From assembly GCA_029880265.1 (NCBI GenBank), contig JAOUOT010000004.1, positions 62,001 to 126,000 on the forward strand: 64,000 bases of DNA, given 5' to 3'. The translations under genes were made by a program, and so were the position numbers. This DNA comes from Spirochaetia bacterium (lineage in GTDB: Bacteria > Spirochaetota > Leptospiria > Turneriellales > JAOUOS01). The notes beneath the pieces were generated by a model. It did not search any database. It was not told the origin of the DNA and worked only from the letters and a program-made list of their open reading frames with translations. Positions 54,858 through 63,589 of this stretch are shown one piece after another (positions within the stretch are counted from its first letter, which is position 1; every line of letters starts with the position of its first letter).

Positions 54858-57800
54858 TTAAACTTTAACTTCAATATATCCGCCGCTGACAAAAAAGTTT
54901 ATATAGGTACCCGTTACTTTTTTGCCAAGAGACGCTTCAAGCATTTGTTTATAGCAGGCAAGCTGGCCCGCATATTGAACAGATTTTTCGGGCCATTTGT
55001 CTTTAGGCCCCGGCGAGCTTTTATGATCGATGATAACAATACCTTCATTCGTATGCAAAATCATATCGACAATGCCGTTTATTAACTGCCCTTTATTTTT
55101 CATCATGAGGGGCCATTCTTTATTTATTTTTACGATATTGAATTGTTCTTTTAGTTTTTCATGAAACTCTTCTGACTGTTTTAAGACCTCTTCTAAATCA
55201 AGAGAATTTTCAAGACCCGCTGGTTTTAAAAGGGTTTTCAGTTTCTCATGTCTTAAACTTTTTTCTTCTTCGGCATTATCCCACGCTAAAAACGCGTGCA
55301 GGGCGGCGCCAAGTAAATCTATGTCGGGCTTGTTTTTTATCGTAAGATGTTTAGAATACAATATAATATCGCCGGCTTTGGCGCCTGATACTTCATGCTG
55401 CTGAGACGGTTGAACATAATAATTCTCAAACTCTTTAACGCCGCTTCTTTTTGAAAACCAGACACGAGTATTGCTTTCAATAGTTTCAGCAGGCTCTGCT
55501 TCAAAATCGCTTACATGCGAAATAAGAACTTCGCCATCTTCTGTTTGCAGACTTTTTATCGTTTCATCATTTAAGAACAGGTAACTTTCTTCATCTTGCT
55601 CATTGCATCTTTCTACCCATGATATATTATTTTTATAAACGGGCATTATACAATAATCGCGGGCTCTGGTCATACCTACGTATAAAAGCCGCTTGTCTTC
55701 TTTTAATGAATCTTCAACCATTTTGTCATACTGCCCATATTTTTCAACTTCGCTCTGAAGCCATTCGACTTTAAGATTTTTCGTACCCATAAACCATGGG
55801 AAAAACATGGGATATCTTTCTGAAAGAATATTTTTTAAATTGATATTCTTTCGTTCATCTAAGATAGAAAACTCCCAAAAGGGATTACGGGCCTCATTGC
55901 TTAGGCTCATTAAAAAAACGATGGGCCATTCTAAACCTTTTGATTTATGGTAGGTTAAAATATTTACGCAATTATCTGAATAGACGGTACCCTGCTCATC
56001 GCTGTCATTCGATATTGACTGAAGCCAAAGATAAAACGCGCTCAATGTCGCGGGACTGTTTGTTTGAAGACACATATCTTCGAACTCGGCCGCGTAACTG
56101 TTTAATTTATCAATATTGGTCTGTCTTTGTGACGAATTTGGCCACGAAGCCGCGATGGCCCTTAAATCTGTATTTTCAATGACAGCTCTCGCCATTTCTG
56201 TTACGGTATAATCGACAGAGCGTTTTCGAAGATTTTCGAGTATCTTTATTATTGAATAGTCATCAAGCCATGTTTCATTATATGAATCTTCGGGTTTATT
56301 GTTTATATATTGAAGACGCGACTTGAGCCATTCTAAATCTTTTTCTTTGCCTTCATGAAGAACATACAGTTCGGCGCGGGCCAGAGAATCATTGGCGTCA
56401 ATGACAAATCTTAAAGCCGAAAGAAAAAACCTGCCTTCAGGAGTTTTCAAAAGTCCGCTGCGCGCTATGACAGAATCAACCCCGTATTGCGCAAGATACT
56501 CAGATACCTTTTGGCACTCATCATTTGACCGGCATAAAACAGCTATATCTGAGGGCTTTGCCAAGCGAAGCGATCCTTCGTCTTTAACGTCTACTTTTAA
56601 TTTCTTGTTTATAATTTCTTTTATGTAAAGAGCCAGCTTGTTTATAAAAACGGCATTGCTTTTACCCTCTAAATGCAGTACGGTTACGGGTTCTGACATT
56701 TCTTTTTCGTTTTTTTCTGCGTTTTTTCTTCTTACTTTTAACTTTACTTTCTCTTCTGGATATTCTTCGGCAAAAGACGAGCTGAAATATCTGTTAAAAA
56801 ACCTTATAAGCGAGGGCCTGCTTCGCCATGAATCTGAAAGAATTTTCTGGCCAGTTTTTTTATCGAATTGCTTTACTACGGCTGCCATTAGTCTGGGGTC
56901 TGCGTCTCTGAATCCGTAAATACTTTGTTTGGGATCGCCCACCCATATACTTTTTTTGGCCAAAGATGAAAGCTTCAAAAATATTTCAAGCTGAAGCGGG
57001 CTTGTATCTTGAAATTCATCTACAAGCAGCAAATCAAGGTTATCTGCGATATCGCGCTGAACTTCTTTATGGTCAAGAATCTTTAAGGCTAAAACTTCCT
57101 GATCGATAAAGTCTATTAACCCTCTTTTCATTTTATAATCATTATAGCCTTCAAGACATTCTGCCGCAGAGCTGTAAATTGTAGAAATATACTCTTCGAT
57201 ATCGTCATGAAGCTGTTGATAGGCGCGATAATTTGAAGCGGCCCGGTTAAACTCTTCTAACATAGGGTTATATTTTGCATTTAGTTTTGTACCGCCGGTT
57301 ATCTGGTGTTTGCCCATTTTATGCAGTTCATTATATCCAAAGTAACCCGATTCAAGTATTTTCTTGAATTCCCGTAAATTATCAATTAACTCATGTATTT
57401 TTGGGTGTTCTTCATCATGACTTTCTTCAACTTGTTTTATTGTTTTATCAAGAATCTTTATAAGATTCTTGATAAATTCTTTTGAAGATATGCCGTTTGT
57501 GCCGCCCAGCATATTCAGCATGGTCTGTATTGAACGCTTTCTGCCTGTTTCAATATCTTCTTCTGGCATATTGTTATTGCGTATTATATCAACCAGAGAA
57601 TTCACGTCGTCTTGCCAGTTGCTTTTCGATGAATAACCGTAATTAAAAGCAAAACGACGACATATCGCTTCGATTTTATTTACGTACTTTGCGAGAACGG
57701 CGCTTGACGCTTTCTTAAAAAATAATTTCTGCTCGGTTTCTGAAATTACTTCTAACTGGGGAGAGACGCCGGCATAAAAAGCGTAACGCCTTACAAGATA

Positions 57801-58055
57801 ATCGCAAATAGAATTGACTGTACCAAATTTTGACTGCAAGATTTCAAATGCCAGCTGTGTCTTGCCTTCTTTATAAAGTTTTATTCTTGTTCGTTCGGTT
57901 AGCTCTTGAGCCGCGGCCACGGTAAAGGTGGTCGCGATTACAGCGTGCGGACGCACCTTGTCGACGGTTAACGCTTCGTAAAACCTTTCAACCAGCGTAT
58001 AGGTTTTGCCGGTACCCGCGCTTGCCGAAAGAACTTCTATATTTAAATTATTCAT
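54858..58055 (-). CDS. addA: AddA/RecB-like UvrD-family helicase-nuclease
   Basis: A 1065-residue SF1A helicase: Walker A SASAGTGKTYT (10-20), VDEFQDTSPLQLEIF, VGDPKQSIYGFRDADPRLM, ILTYHKSKGLEWPIVFL and LLYVGMTRARDY. A C-terminal PD-(D/E)XK nuclease follows, with NGIVDMILHTNEGIVIIDHKSS and QLACYKQM. AddAB complexes resect double-strand breaks for RecA-dependent repair. It begins directly after the AddB-like gene with no gap. No RecD is present, in keeping with the AddAB type. Confidence 0.88.
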   Translation of the reverse strand: MNNLNIEVLSASAGTGKTYTLVERFYEALTVDKVRPHAVIATTFTVAAAQELTERTRIKLYKEGKTQLAFEILQSKFGTVNSICDYLVRRYAFYAGVSPQLEVISETEQKLFFKKASSAVLAKYVNKIEAICRRFAFNYGYSSKSNWQDDVNSLVDIIRNNNMPEEDIETGRKRSIQTMLNMLGGTNGISSKEFIKNLIKILDKTIKQVEESHDEEHPKIHELIDNLREFKKILESGYFGYNELHKMGKHQITGGTKLNAKYNPMLEEFNRAASNYRAYQQLHDDIEEYISTIYSSAAECLEGYNDYKMKRGLIDFIDQEVLALKILDHKEVQRDIADNLDLLLVDEFQDTSPLQLEIFLKLSSLAKKSIWVGDPKQSIYGFRDADPRLMAAVVKQFDKKTGQKILSDSWRSRPSLIRFFNRYFSSSFAEEYPEEKVKLKVRRKNAEKNEKEMSEPVTVLHLEGKSNAVFINKLALYIKEIINKKLKVDVKDEGSLRLAKPSDIAVLCRSNDECQKVSEYLAQYGVDSVIARSGLLKTPEGRFFLSALRFVIDANDSLARAELYVLHEGKEKDLEWLKSRLQYINNKPEDSYNETWLDDYSIIKILENLRKRSVDYTVTEMARAVIENTDLRAIAASWPNSSQRQTNIDKLNSYAAEFEDMCLQTNSPATLSAFYLWLQSISNDSDEQGTVYSDNCVNILTYHKSKGLEWPIVFLMSLSNEARNPFWEFSILDERKNINLKNILSERYPMFFPWFMGTKNLKVEWLQSEVEKYGQYDKMVEDSLKEDKRLLYVGMTRARDYCIMPVYKNNISWVERCNEQDEESYLFLNDETIKSLQTEDGEVLISHVSDFEAEPAETIESNTRVWFSKRSGVKEFENYYVQPSQQHEVSGAKAGDIILYSKHLTIKNKPDIDLLGAALHAFLAWDNAEEEKSLRHEKLKTLLKPAGLENSLDLEEVLKQSEEFHEKLKEQFNIVKINKEWPLMMKNKGQLINGIVDMILHTNEGIVIIDHKSSPGPKDKWPEKSVQYAGQLACYKQMLEASLGKKVTGTYINFFVSGGYIEVKV

Positions 58056-60698
58056 TTATAAAAAAGCTTCTCCTGTTAAAATATCAAAATCATTAAACTT
58101 ATCTGCCTCTTTAGGCATTGGCAATAAACCTTCAGGGTAAGAAAATTCTGAAGCGTTTAGTTTGCCAAGAGGTATCTCGATGATTCCTTTTTTCAGCTGT
58201 TCTAACCGGTACAGGTATGTTTTTTCAAACCTGGCCCAAACCTGTTCATTGCTTTCAGTATCTTCGTTTTGCAGGCATTTGACGTTCTTAAACCCTTCTT
58301 TCGCTGGCAATAGCTTGACTTTTGGTATTAAAAAATAGGCAAAATTTGGCCACTCTTTTTCTTTATACAAATAAGAATAAACCAGAAGCTGAAGAGCCGT
58401 ATTCGCCTTGAGTTCGTTGGCAAAGCCCGACCATCCGCTGTATTTTAAATCTATAATGGCGCGCCTGTTCTCTTTTGAAGAAACGGCCATGTCAATATAA
58501 CCCTGCAGTTTTGTGTCGTGAAAATCTTTTACAATGTATTTCTCAGTTTCGATGTTTTCAAAACCATTTTCAGAAAATAACTCTTTGAGTAGTTTTGCAG
58601 ATCGAATTGTGTAATACAAAAGATTTTCACGCTCTGAAGCGGCAACAGGCAATAGCAAAGAAGACGCTTCTTTTTCAAAAAGCTTTTGAGCTTCTTCTTC
58701 GATGGCTTTTTTTATTTGAGCCTCGCCCGTGCCGTTTGCTTTTATTTTGCCTGTTAAAAATCTTTGTATCAGTTCATGAGATAAATTACCAAAAAGACGC
58801 GAGCCTTCTGAAATTGTAGAGATGTACGCGCTTCTAAGCCTCGCGCTGTTTTGAAGAATATAAATAAACGGATAAAATAACAAGTTTTTCAAGCTGCTGT
58901 AAGATTCTTTACGTTTACGACTTATGAGATAATCGCTTTCAATTTGCCACATCGGTTCAGCGGCCGGCAGATAACGGGGTTTGATCGTTTCTGTCTCTAT
59001 GTTTAAAACCTTGCCGCCTTCTGATAATACCTGCTCTGCCTTAATCGTTACCTTGTCTAAATTTTCAACTTTACCCCGCATCATTTCATACAGAGGATGC
59101 GAAGATGTTTTTTCTGCCGACTTTTTCGCGGGTATAAATATGATAAGCCGTTTTGAACAAAAATTAACCGCCCTAACGGCCATAGAAGACATTTCTTCAG
59201 TATAGTTTTTTTGATCAACGAGCTCGATATTCAGGTTCTTAAACTCTTCAAGTTCAATTTCAAACCACTGGCGCTGAGGCGCTCTCCATTTGTCTTCGCC
59301 TGTAAAATCAAACCATACCAGAGAATCTGTTTCGGCAAGCAAAGAAGCCGTATTGGCCAAAACGGTTTCTTTACCGGCCTGCGCTTTTGTTTCATCATTT
59401 TTAATGCCTGATGATAAAATTATAGAAGCAAGCTTTTCTAATTTAAGTTTTGTGATTTTCTTTTCGCCGTATGAATCGACTGTTTTTTTTAGTTCGCGGC
59501 ATTGTGAGGCTAATATTAAAAGCTGGCGGCTTTCGGCGTTATCTGGCTTTGCCTGCCCTAATTTTTGGGCCCATGAGGCGAGTTTTTCGCAGTATTCATT
59601 TAGAATATTTACAGGTATGCCTTTTTCTTCATTAAAACGCTGAAAAGTAATATAGTCTTCTACTGATTTCAGGCATGATGCATCGGCGCCCTCAAGCGCC
59701 TTTTGCCATTTTCTGCCGCCAATGCCCGGCTGTTCAGATATGGCCTCAATAAGCTTATACCTTATTTTAGATGAAACTGGCGACAGAGGCAAAGATAAAA
59801 AATCAAGCAATGAATATATATTTACGGGTTCCCATAATAATTGCAAGAATGAAGGCATAATTTGTAAAACAGGCCTTGCCGAAGAATGTTCTGTCAGACC
59901 CTGAGAAGGAAGGCCTCTTTGACGGCAAATTTCGTCTAACAGCAAAGAATTATTTTCATCAATCATCACCATGTTATCATTTTGATTTTCAGTCAGAAAA
60001 TTTGACCAGATTTCAGCGGCAATCGCGTCAGATTGTGTTTCTATGATTAAAAAAGTCTTGTCGGCTTTATCAAGCGTAACTTTTTTATTCTCTGAAGACA
60101 ACGCCGTTTTTACAAGTTCTAAATTGCCCGCTGACTTTACGGGTTTTGCGTTAAAAGTATTTACTTTTACGCCGCTTTCTTTAAGAGCCTCAATGAGTAG
60201 CCTGTAGGCCCTGGGCAATACAGTTTCTTTCTCTATCAGAACAAGTTCATCAAGTTCTAACTTTTGATTGGGTAGGCGATCTAATATCTGCCTGATTCTT
60301 TCAGACTCGCCTGAAGGCAGTATGGGGCCGCTTGATTCTATTTCGTATAAATCTTTCAGTCTTTTTATTTTCGTTTTTTTCAAATCAGACAAATTAAAAG
60401 AACCGCCTAAACAAAGCTCATCTCGCCATTTTAATAAAGTTTCTGCCACGCCAATCTGATCGCGCTCAAATGACGCATGATAAAATCTGTCTGAATTATC
60501 GGCCGTCGCCAGCTTTTTCTTATAAACGGTTACGCGAAGAGCATACGAAGACTGAAGGTCAACAATACCCAGCATGGTTTCTAGTATTTGAAAAAGACGG
60601 TTATATGAAACATACGTTTCACCGCATGACGCCTTTTGCCCCCCCGGTATTTCAGGATAAAAGCGGTTTGAATTATCTTTTGTTACCCATAAACGCAT
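58056..60698 (-). CDS. addB: AddB-like PD-(D/E)XK nuclease subunit
   Basis: An 880-residue protein whose N-terminus has no Walker A loop, so it is an inactivated helicase-like body (as in RecC or some AddB). The C-terminal nuclease is visible as ELIQRFLTG, then GYIDMAVSSKENRRAIIDLKYSGW and ALQLLVYSYLYKE (about 690-770). No four-Cys iron-sulfur cluster was seen. It is placed before addA with no gap, so the two make one complex. Identification as AddB rests on position, size and nuclease motif. Confidence 0.7.
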   Translation of the reverse strand: MRLWVTKDNSNRFYPEIPGGQKASCGETYVSYNRLFQILETMLGIVDLQSSYALRVTVYKKKLATADNSDRFYHASFERDQIGVAETLLKWRDELCLGGSFNLSDLKKTKIKRLKDLYEIESSGPILPSGESERIRQILDRLPNQKLELDELVLIEKETVLPRAYRLLIEALKESGVKVNTFNAKPVKSAGNLELVKTALSSENKKVTLDKADKTFLIIETQSDAIAAEIWSNFLTENQNDNMVMIDENNSLLLDEICRQRGLPSQGLTEHSSARPVLQIMPSFLQLLWEPVNIYSLLDFLSLPLSPVSSKIRYKLIEAISEQPGIGGRKWQKALEGADASCLKSVEDYITFQRFNEEKGIPVNILNEYCEKLASWAQKLGQAKPDNAESRQLLILASQCRELKKTVDSYGEKKITKLKLEKLASIILSSGIKNDETKAQAGKETVLANTASLLAETDSLVWFDFTGEDKWRAPQRQWFEIELEEFKNLNIELVDQKNYTEEMSSMAVRAVNFCSKRLIIFIPAKKSAEKTSSHPLYEMMRGKVENLDKVTIKAEQVLSEGGKVLNIETETIKPRYLPAAEPMWQIESDYLISRKRKESYSSLKNLLFYPFIYILQNSARLRSAYISTISEGSRLFGNLSHELIQRFLTGKIKANGTGEAQIKKAIEEEAQKLFEKEASSLLLPVAASERENLLYYTIRSAKLLKELFSENGFENIETEKYIVKDFHDTKLQGYIDMAVSSKENRRAIIDLKYSGWSGFANELKANTALQLLVYSYLYKEKEWPNFAYFLIPKVKLLPAKEGFKNVKCLQNEDTESNEQVWARFEKTYLYRLEQLKKGIIEIPLGKLNASEFSYPEGLLPMPKEADKFNDFDILTGEAFL

Positions 60699-61029
60699 AA
60701 ATTTAATCTTTTGCCCTTAAAAGCTCATTATAGCTATAATTCCATAATATATAATATCATTTCATTGTAAAGCGACATACCCCTGTCTTTTTATAAATTA
60801 AAGATGTCGTATTCTTAAAATATTCCATACCATCTGCCGGTATATTTTAAGGCCGCATTTACTTGCCAAATATCGCTTGATGGCGCGTCTCTGTTTTATT
60901 CTTAGACTAAGAAATCAGATAATAACTTAAAGACTGAAAAGTTTCAGATATTATTTTCATTGCATTGGCCGCGGCCAAAAAAATTTGAGAAATCTTTTAG
61001 CGCGTTTTTTAAGTACCAACTAAACAGTT
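60699..61029. other. divergent promoter region addB / DUF438 gene
   Basis: 331 bases. It holds a GACA-N6-TGTC site (60773-60788). An imperfect stem-loop CTTAAAATAT...GGTATATTTTAAG lies at 60814-60851, and a perfect 14-bp palindrome TTGGCCGCGGCCAA at 60965-60978 has no T-run. Several AT-rich -10-like sequences occur. No ORF is credible here. Confidence 0.5.
60773..60788. promoter_or_regulatory. GACA-N6-TGTC palindrome, site 3, upstream of addBA
   Basis: CGACA-TACCCC-TGTCT, followed by TTTTATAAATTA. The loop and flank resemble sites 4 and 5 (62875 and 63827). It lies 75 bases upstream of the AddB-like start and 242 bases before the DUF438-like start. The proposed link to the WYL regulator is inference. 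Confidence 0.5.
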
Positions 61030-62001
61030 ATGAATCCATTTATAAACGATATAGAAGATCTTGCCGAGGGTCATCCGGTTCGGGTTTATTTTGAAGAAAG
61101 TCTTTTGATAAAAAATATTTTATATGAAATCGCAAGTACTGATTTATACTCAGATTTTGAGGGGTTTGTAAATCTTTTTAACCAGTTAAGCGGTGTTGAA
61201 AAAAGATTTGCCAGAAAAGAAAATCAGCTTTTTCCTTATCTTGAAAAACACGGATGGAACGGGCCAAGCCAGGGTATGTGGGCCTTTCATGATGAACTGA
61301 GATCCGAAATGAAATTGATTCGAAAATACGCAGACGAGAAAAACCTGAAAGAAATAGAACATAACTTAAATCATTTCATATCAGAAATGCAAAGACTGAT
61401 GCACATTGAAGAGATTCGGTTGTTTCCCAACGCGATGAGTCTGTTAACCGAAGATGACTGGAAAGAGATGAGAGAAGGCGATGAAGAAATAGGGTGGATG
61501 TTAAATAATCCCCCAGCGCCGTATCCGCCAAAAGAAGAACGCACAGGCTACGGTCAGAATATCCCAAAAAAGGAATTCTCTTTTTCATTAGAAGATAAAA
61601 TTCATTATGACGAGGGATACATGACCCCGCAGCAGGTAAATTTGCTTTTGAAATTTATGCCTGTTGATTTAACTTTTGTAGATGAAAATGACAAGGTGAT
61701 ATTTTATAACCGCGGCAATGAGAGGGTTTTCCCTCGAAGCGCAGGCATCATTGGCCGTGAAGTAAAATTTTGTCACCCTCCTAAAAGCGTCGATACCGTT
61801 TTGAAAATTCTCGAAGAATTCAAGAAAGGCACAAAAGACGCGGCAGAATTCTGGATAAAATATAAGCAAAGAGTTATTCACATCAGATATTTCGCGATAA
61901 GAGATGAAGACAAAAATTATAAAGGCGTCATAGAGATGTCGCAGGATATCACAGACATTCAAAAACTTGAAGGCGAACAAAGACTGTTAGACTGGGAATG
62001 A
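61030..62001 (+). CDS. DUF438-like hemerythrin-PAS protein
   Basis: A 323-residue cytoplasmic protein. The N-terminal part (GHPVRVYFEESLLIKNILYEI; FARKENQLFPYLEKHGW; FHDELRSEMK; HIEEIRLFPNA) has the spaced His/Glu pattern of a hemerythrin-like four-helix bundle that could bind a di-iron centre. The C-terminal part is a PAS domain (LLLKFMPVDLTFVDENDKVIFYN...DITDIQ). Such proteins may sense O2, NO or redox state. There is no kinase domain. Its end overlaps a convergent hepT-like remnant by 15 bases. Confidence 0.75.
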   Translation: MNPFINDIEDLAEGHPVRVYFEESLLIKNILYEIASTDLYSDFEGFVNLFNQLSGVEKRFARKENQLFPYLEKHGWNGPSQGMWAFHDELRSEMKLIRKYADEKNLKEIEHNLNHFISEMQRLMHIEEIRLFPNAMSLLTEDDWKEMREGDEEIGWMLNNPPAPYPPKEERTGYGQNIPKKEFSFSLEDKIHYDEGYMTPQQVNLLLKFMPVDLTFVDENDKVIFYNRGNERVFPRSAGIIGREVKFCHPPKSVDTVLKILEEFKKGTKDAAEFWIKYKQRVIHIRYFAIRDEDKNYKGVIEMSQDITDIQKLEGEQRLLDWE

Positions 62002-62217
62002 CAGAATTAAACTTTTGTTGAGGACGATTGAAAAAACTTCTTCATGATCGACATCAAAATATTGATGCGCAATAATATCGCGAAAACCTTTTGCTCCTTT
62101 CCAGTCAATGTCAGGGTATTTACTAAATAAAGCCCCTGCGGTTATTTTATCTACTTTTTTTACTGTTTCACCAATCGCCATAAAAAGCATACAGATACTA
62201 TCCAGCTTTTCTTCGCC
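61987..62217 (-). pseudogene. HepT-like (DUF86) toxin fragment, N-terminus lost
   Basis: The fragment LDSICMLFMAIGETVKKVDK...DIDWKGAKGFRDIIAHQYFDVDHEEVF matches the C-terminal two-thirds of HepT/DUF86 RNase-like proteins, including the R-x4-H motif (RDIIAH). About 30-40 N-terminal residues are replaced by a 31-bp repeated sequence (62219-62249). There is no MntA nucleotidyltransferase antitoxin beside it. I treat it as a remnant; expression from the internal ATG at 62190 would give 67 residues. Confidence 0.6.
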
Positions 62218-62218
62218 T

Positions 62219-62249
62219 TCGCTTGATTTTTTGGCATGGATGTCAATAA
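62219..62249 (+). repeat. 31-bp direct repeat, copy 1 (at the hepT breakpoint)
   Basis: Matches 63113-63143 at 30 of 31 positions (TTTTTT versus TTTTTC). On the minus strand both copies read in frame as IDIHA[KE]KSS at the upstream edge of a gene fragment. This suggests recombination at a short repeat. Confidence 0.6.
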
Positions 62250-62286
62250 GCCGACGATGCCTATGCCCCCATACAGTACATTCCCT

Positions 62287-62360
62287 CGACTCTTCGCATG
62301 GCCGTAACGGGACATGCGTGCACAGAGTCGCTCCATTAGCGCGTACATCCTTGTACGCGC
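62287..62360. repeat. two adjacent GC-rich perfect stem-loops
   Basis: First stem: CGACTCT (62287-62293) pairs with AGAGTCG (62324-62330), and inside it CGCATG (62295-62300) pairs with CATGCG (62313-62318). Second stem: GCGCGTACA (62339-62347), loop TCCT, TGTACGCGC (62352-62360). They lie directly after the YgiT-like gene in its direction of transcription. No T-run follows, so they are not classical terminators. Confidence 0.5.
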
Positions 62361-62364
62361 GGCT

Positions 62365-62571
62365 CTATACAGCAAGTCTCAATTTTTCTTCTTCAATTGA
62401 TTTGACTGACTTTTGAATAAGAGCCAACGCATTTTCTTCAAAAACAGGCTCGCCACATTGTTGGCATACCAAAGCAGGCAGCGCATTATAGTGAATCTGA
62501 TAGTCTTTTCTTTCAACGGTAAAAGGCGCTGTTTTTTTTTCAAGTTTGCCTTTACAAAAAATACATTCCAT
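62365..62571 (-). CDS. YgiT/MqsA-type zinc-finger antitoxin-like protein
   Basis: From the ATG at 62571 the protein has 68 residues: MECIFCKGKLE, then HYNALPALVCQQCGEPVFEENAL, two CxxC knuckles in the YgiT-type zinc-finger pattern. A longer frame to 62619 has no ribosome-binding site. Proteins of this type usually follow a DUF4258 or MqsR-like toxin gene. None is seen upstream, where only repeats lie, so it is an orphan or half of a broken pair. It lacks the C-terminal HTH of full MqsA. Confidence 0.65.
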   Translation of the reverse strand: MECIFCKGKLEKKTAPFTVERKDYQIHYNALPALVCQQCGEPVFEENALALIQKSVKSIEEEKLRLAV

Positions 62572-62685
62572 TTTTTTTTCAGCCGATTGGCGAATTATTT
62601 GAATAAAATCGCTGCTCATTTTTTAAGCATAATAAATTTATCTTCTTATCATGTCATTTGTTTTTCTGGCTTTTGAGCAACCGGC

Positions 62686-62890
62686 AGGGGGTTATAACTT
62701 TTTATGAAAAAGTTAGCCAAAACAGAATGTTACTTTTCTTTGGCAGCAAAGAAAAGTAACCAAAAGAAACTGCCGCCGGTCGGCCATGCATCCTGCATGG
62801 ATACCGGCGGGACTTGGCGCATGCATCCATGCATGCGCGGGCGCTGAAAAATTATTTTGTTAAAAAATTAAAAACGATACACTCCTGTCG
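62686..62890 (+). repeat. palindromic repeat element, copy A
   Basis: In order: GTTACTTTTCTTTG (62729-62742) paired with CAAAGAAAAGTAAC (62747-62760) over a 4-nt loop; CCGCCGGT/ACCGGCGG enclosing CCATGCA/TGCATGG; GCGCATGCAT-CC-ATGCATGCGC. An AT-rich stretch and a GACA-like site (62875-62890) follow. Copy B at 63590 shares the order and most of the sequence. Confidence 0.8.
62875..62890. promoter_or_regulatory. GACA-N6-TGTC-like palindrome, site 4 (end of repeat copy A)
   Basis: CGATA-CACTCC-TGTCG has one mismatch between the arms (GATA for GACA). The loop fits the YACYCS pattern. It is followed by TTTAAATTATT. No gene start is close downstream, so it may simply be part of the repeat. Confidence 0.4.
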
Positions 62891-62955
62891 TTTAAATTAT
62901 TTCAAATTTGGTATAAAAAAACCATGAGACCGTTTTCGCGAGAGGTAAGATTTAC

Positions 62956-63147
62956 CTATTTTGAAGAAGACGGCGCCCTCTTTTTTGCTGATAATTTTTT
63001 CTTTAATTCGATAAGTTCTGAAGTTCCTTTGGCCCAGTAAGTCTCTTCTTCTTTATGAGTTAATTTAGATATTGACTTTTGTACTGAAGCTGTCGCCGCA
63101 TGCAGGGCATCATCGCTTGATTTTTCGGCATGGATGTCAATAATCCA
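62956..63147 (-). pseudogene. unknown gene fragment (C-terminal part)
   Basis: An open frame without a start codon, entered just after an in-frame TAA (63148-63150), reads IIDIHAEKSSDDALHAAT, then SISKLTHKEEETYWAKGT and a Lys/Ser-rich end before TAG. Its first residues come from the 31-bp repeat. The composition looks like a genuine protein tail, but no family is recognised. Confidence 0.3.
63113..63143 (+). repeat. 31-bp direct repeat, copy 2
   Basis: Matches 62219-62249 at 30 of 31 positions and has the same reading phase relative to a downstream minus-strand fragment. The distance between copies is 894 bp. Confidence 0.6.
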
Positions 63148-63219
63148 TTACAAGACAGGTTGTTCTTCAGTTATATGCGCGGGGCTTGAAAAAATTATTG
63201 TTTAAATGAAAAAAAAGCT

Positions 63220-63240
63220 AAGGCCGCTAAAAGCGGCCTT
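63220..63240 (-). terminator. minus-strand Rho-independent terminator
   Basis: AAGGCCGC, a 5-nt loop and GCGGCCTT form a perfect 8-bp stem. On the minus strand the hairpin is followed by AGC and eight T. It would stop transcription arriving from the right, where only repeats are seen. Confidence 0.7.
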
Positions 63241-63370
63241 GCGCCCGCTGCCGAAGCAAACGGGGGGATATAAATACAATATCGTAAAAGTTATTCTTAT
63301 AGTCAACATCTTATGATACGTTGAATTTCTCTTGAGGCCAGACACTGGCAGATAATTTCTTTATAAGATA

Positions 63371-63388
63371 CCACCGCTATAGCGGTGG
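63371..63388. repeat. REP-like palindrome, left
   Basis: CCACCGCTATAGCGGTGG is a perfect 18-bp palindrome. Palindromes of this CCxCxGCTATAGC type are typical of REP sequences mobilised by RAYT (IS200/IS605-like) transposases. It pairs with a similar one at 63510. Confidence 0.55.
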
Positions 63389-63509
63389 GCAAATTCTCTC
63401 ACAGAGGAATCATTTTTCTTTTCAAAACATATCAATTCGGTCAAAATTTTTGCATATTGAACCTTCTAAAAGAGAATATTGAAAAAAACTTAGTTGAAAT
63501 TGTTTGCCA

Positions 63510-63523
63510 ACGGCTATAGCCGT
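63510..63523. repeat. REP-like palindrome, right
   Basis: ACGGCTATAGCCGT is a perfect 14-bp palindrome sharing the GCTATAGC centre with the copy at 63371. The 120 bases between the two have no gene. The pair may be the ends of a non-autonomous RAYT/IS200-type element. Confidence 0.5.
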
Positions 63524-63589
63524 GGGACTAAAATAAATACATACCCGTATCTGGATTCATGAAATTTTTTGCGGTTATTGGGATCATTT

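Noticed and set aside
60965-60978. TTGGCCGCGGCCAA as a terminator
   Set aside because: No T-run follows on either strand; it is a bare palindrome.
62160-62375. 71-residue minus-strand frame through the double stem-loop
   Set aside because: It is built from palindromic and repeat DNA and overlaps the hepT-like fragment in another frame.
62924-63040. 38-residue plus-strand frame opposite the gene fragment
   Set aside because: No ribosome-binding site; the opposite strand has the more protein-like composition.
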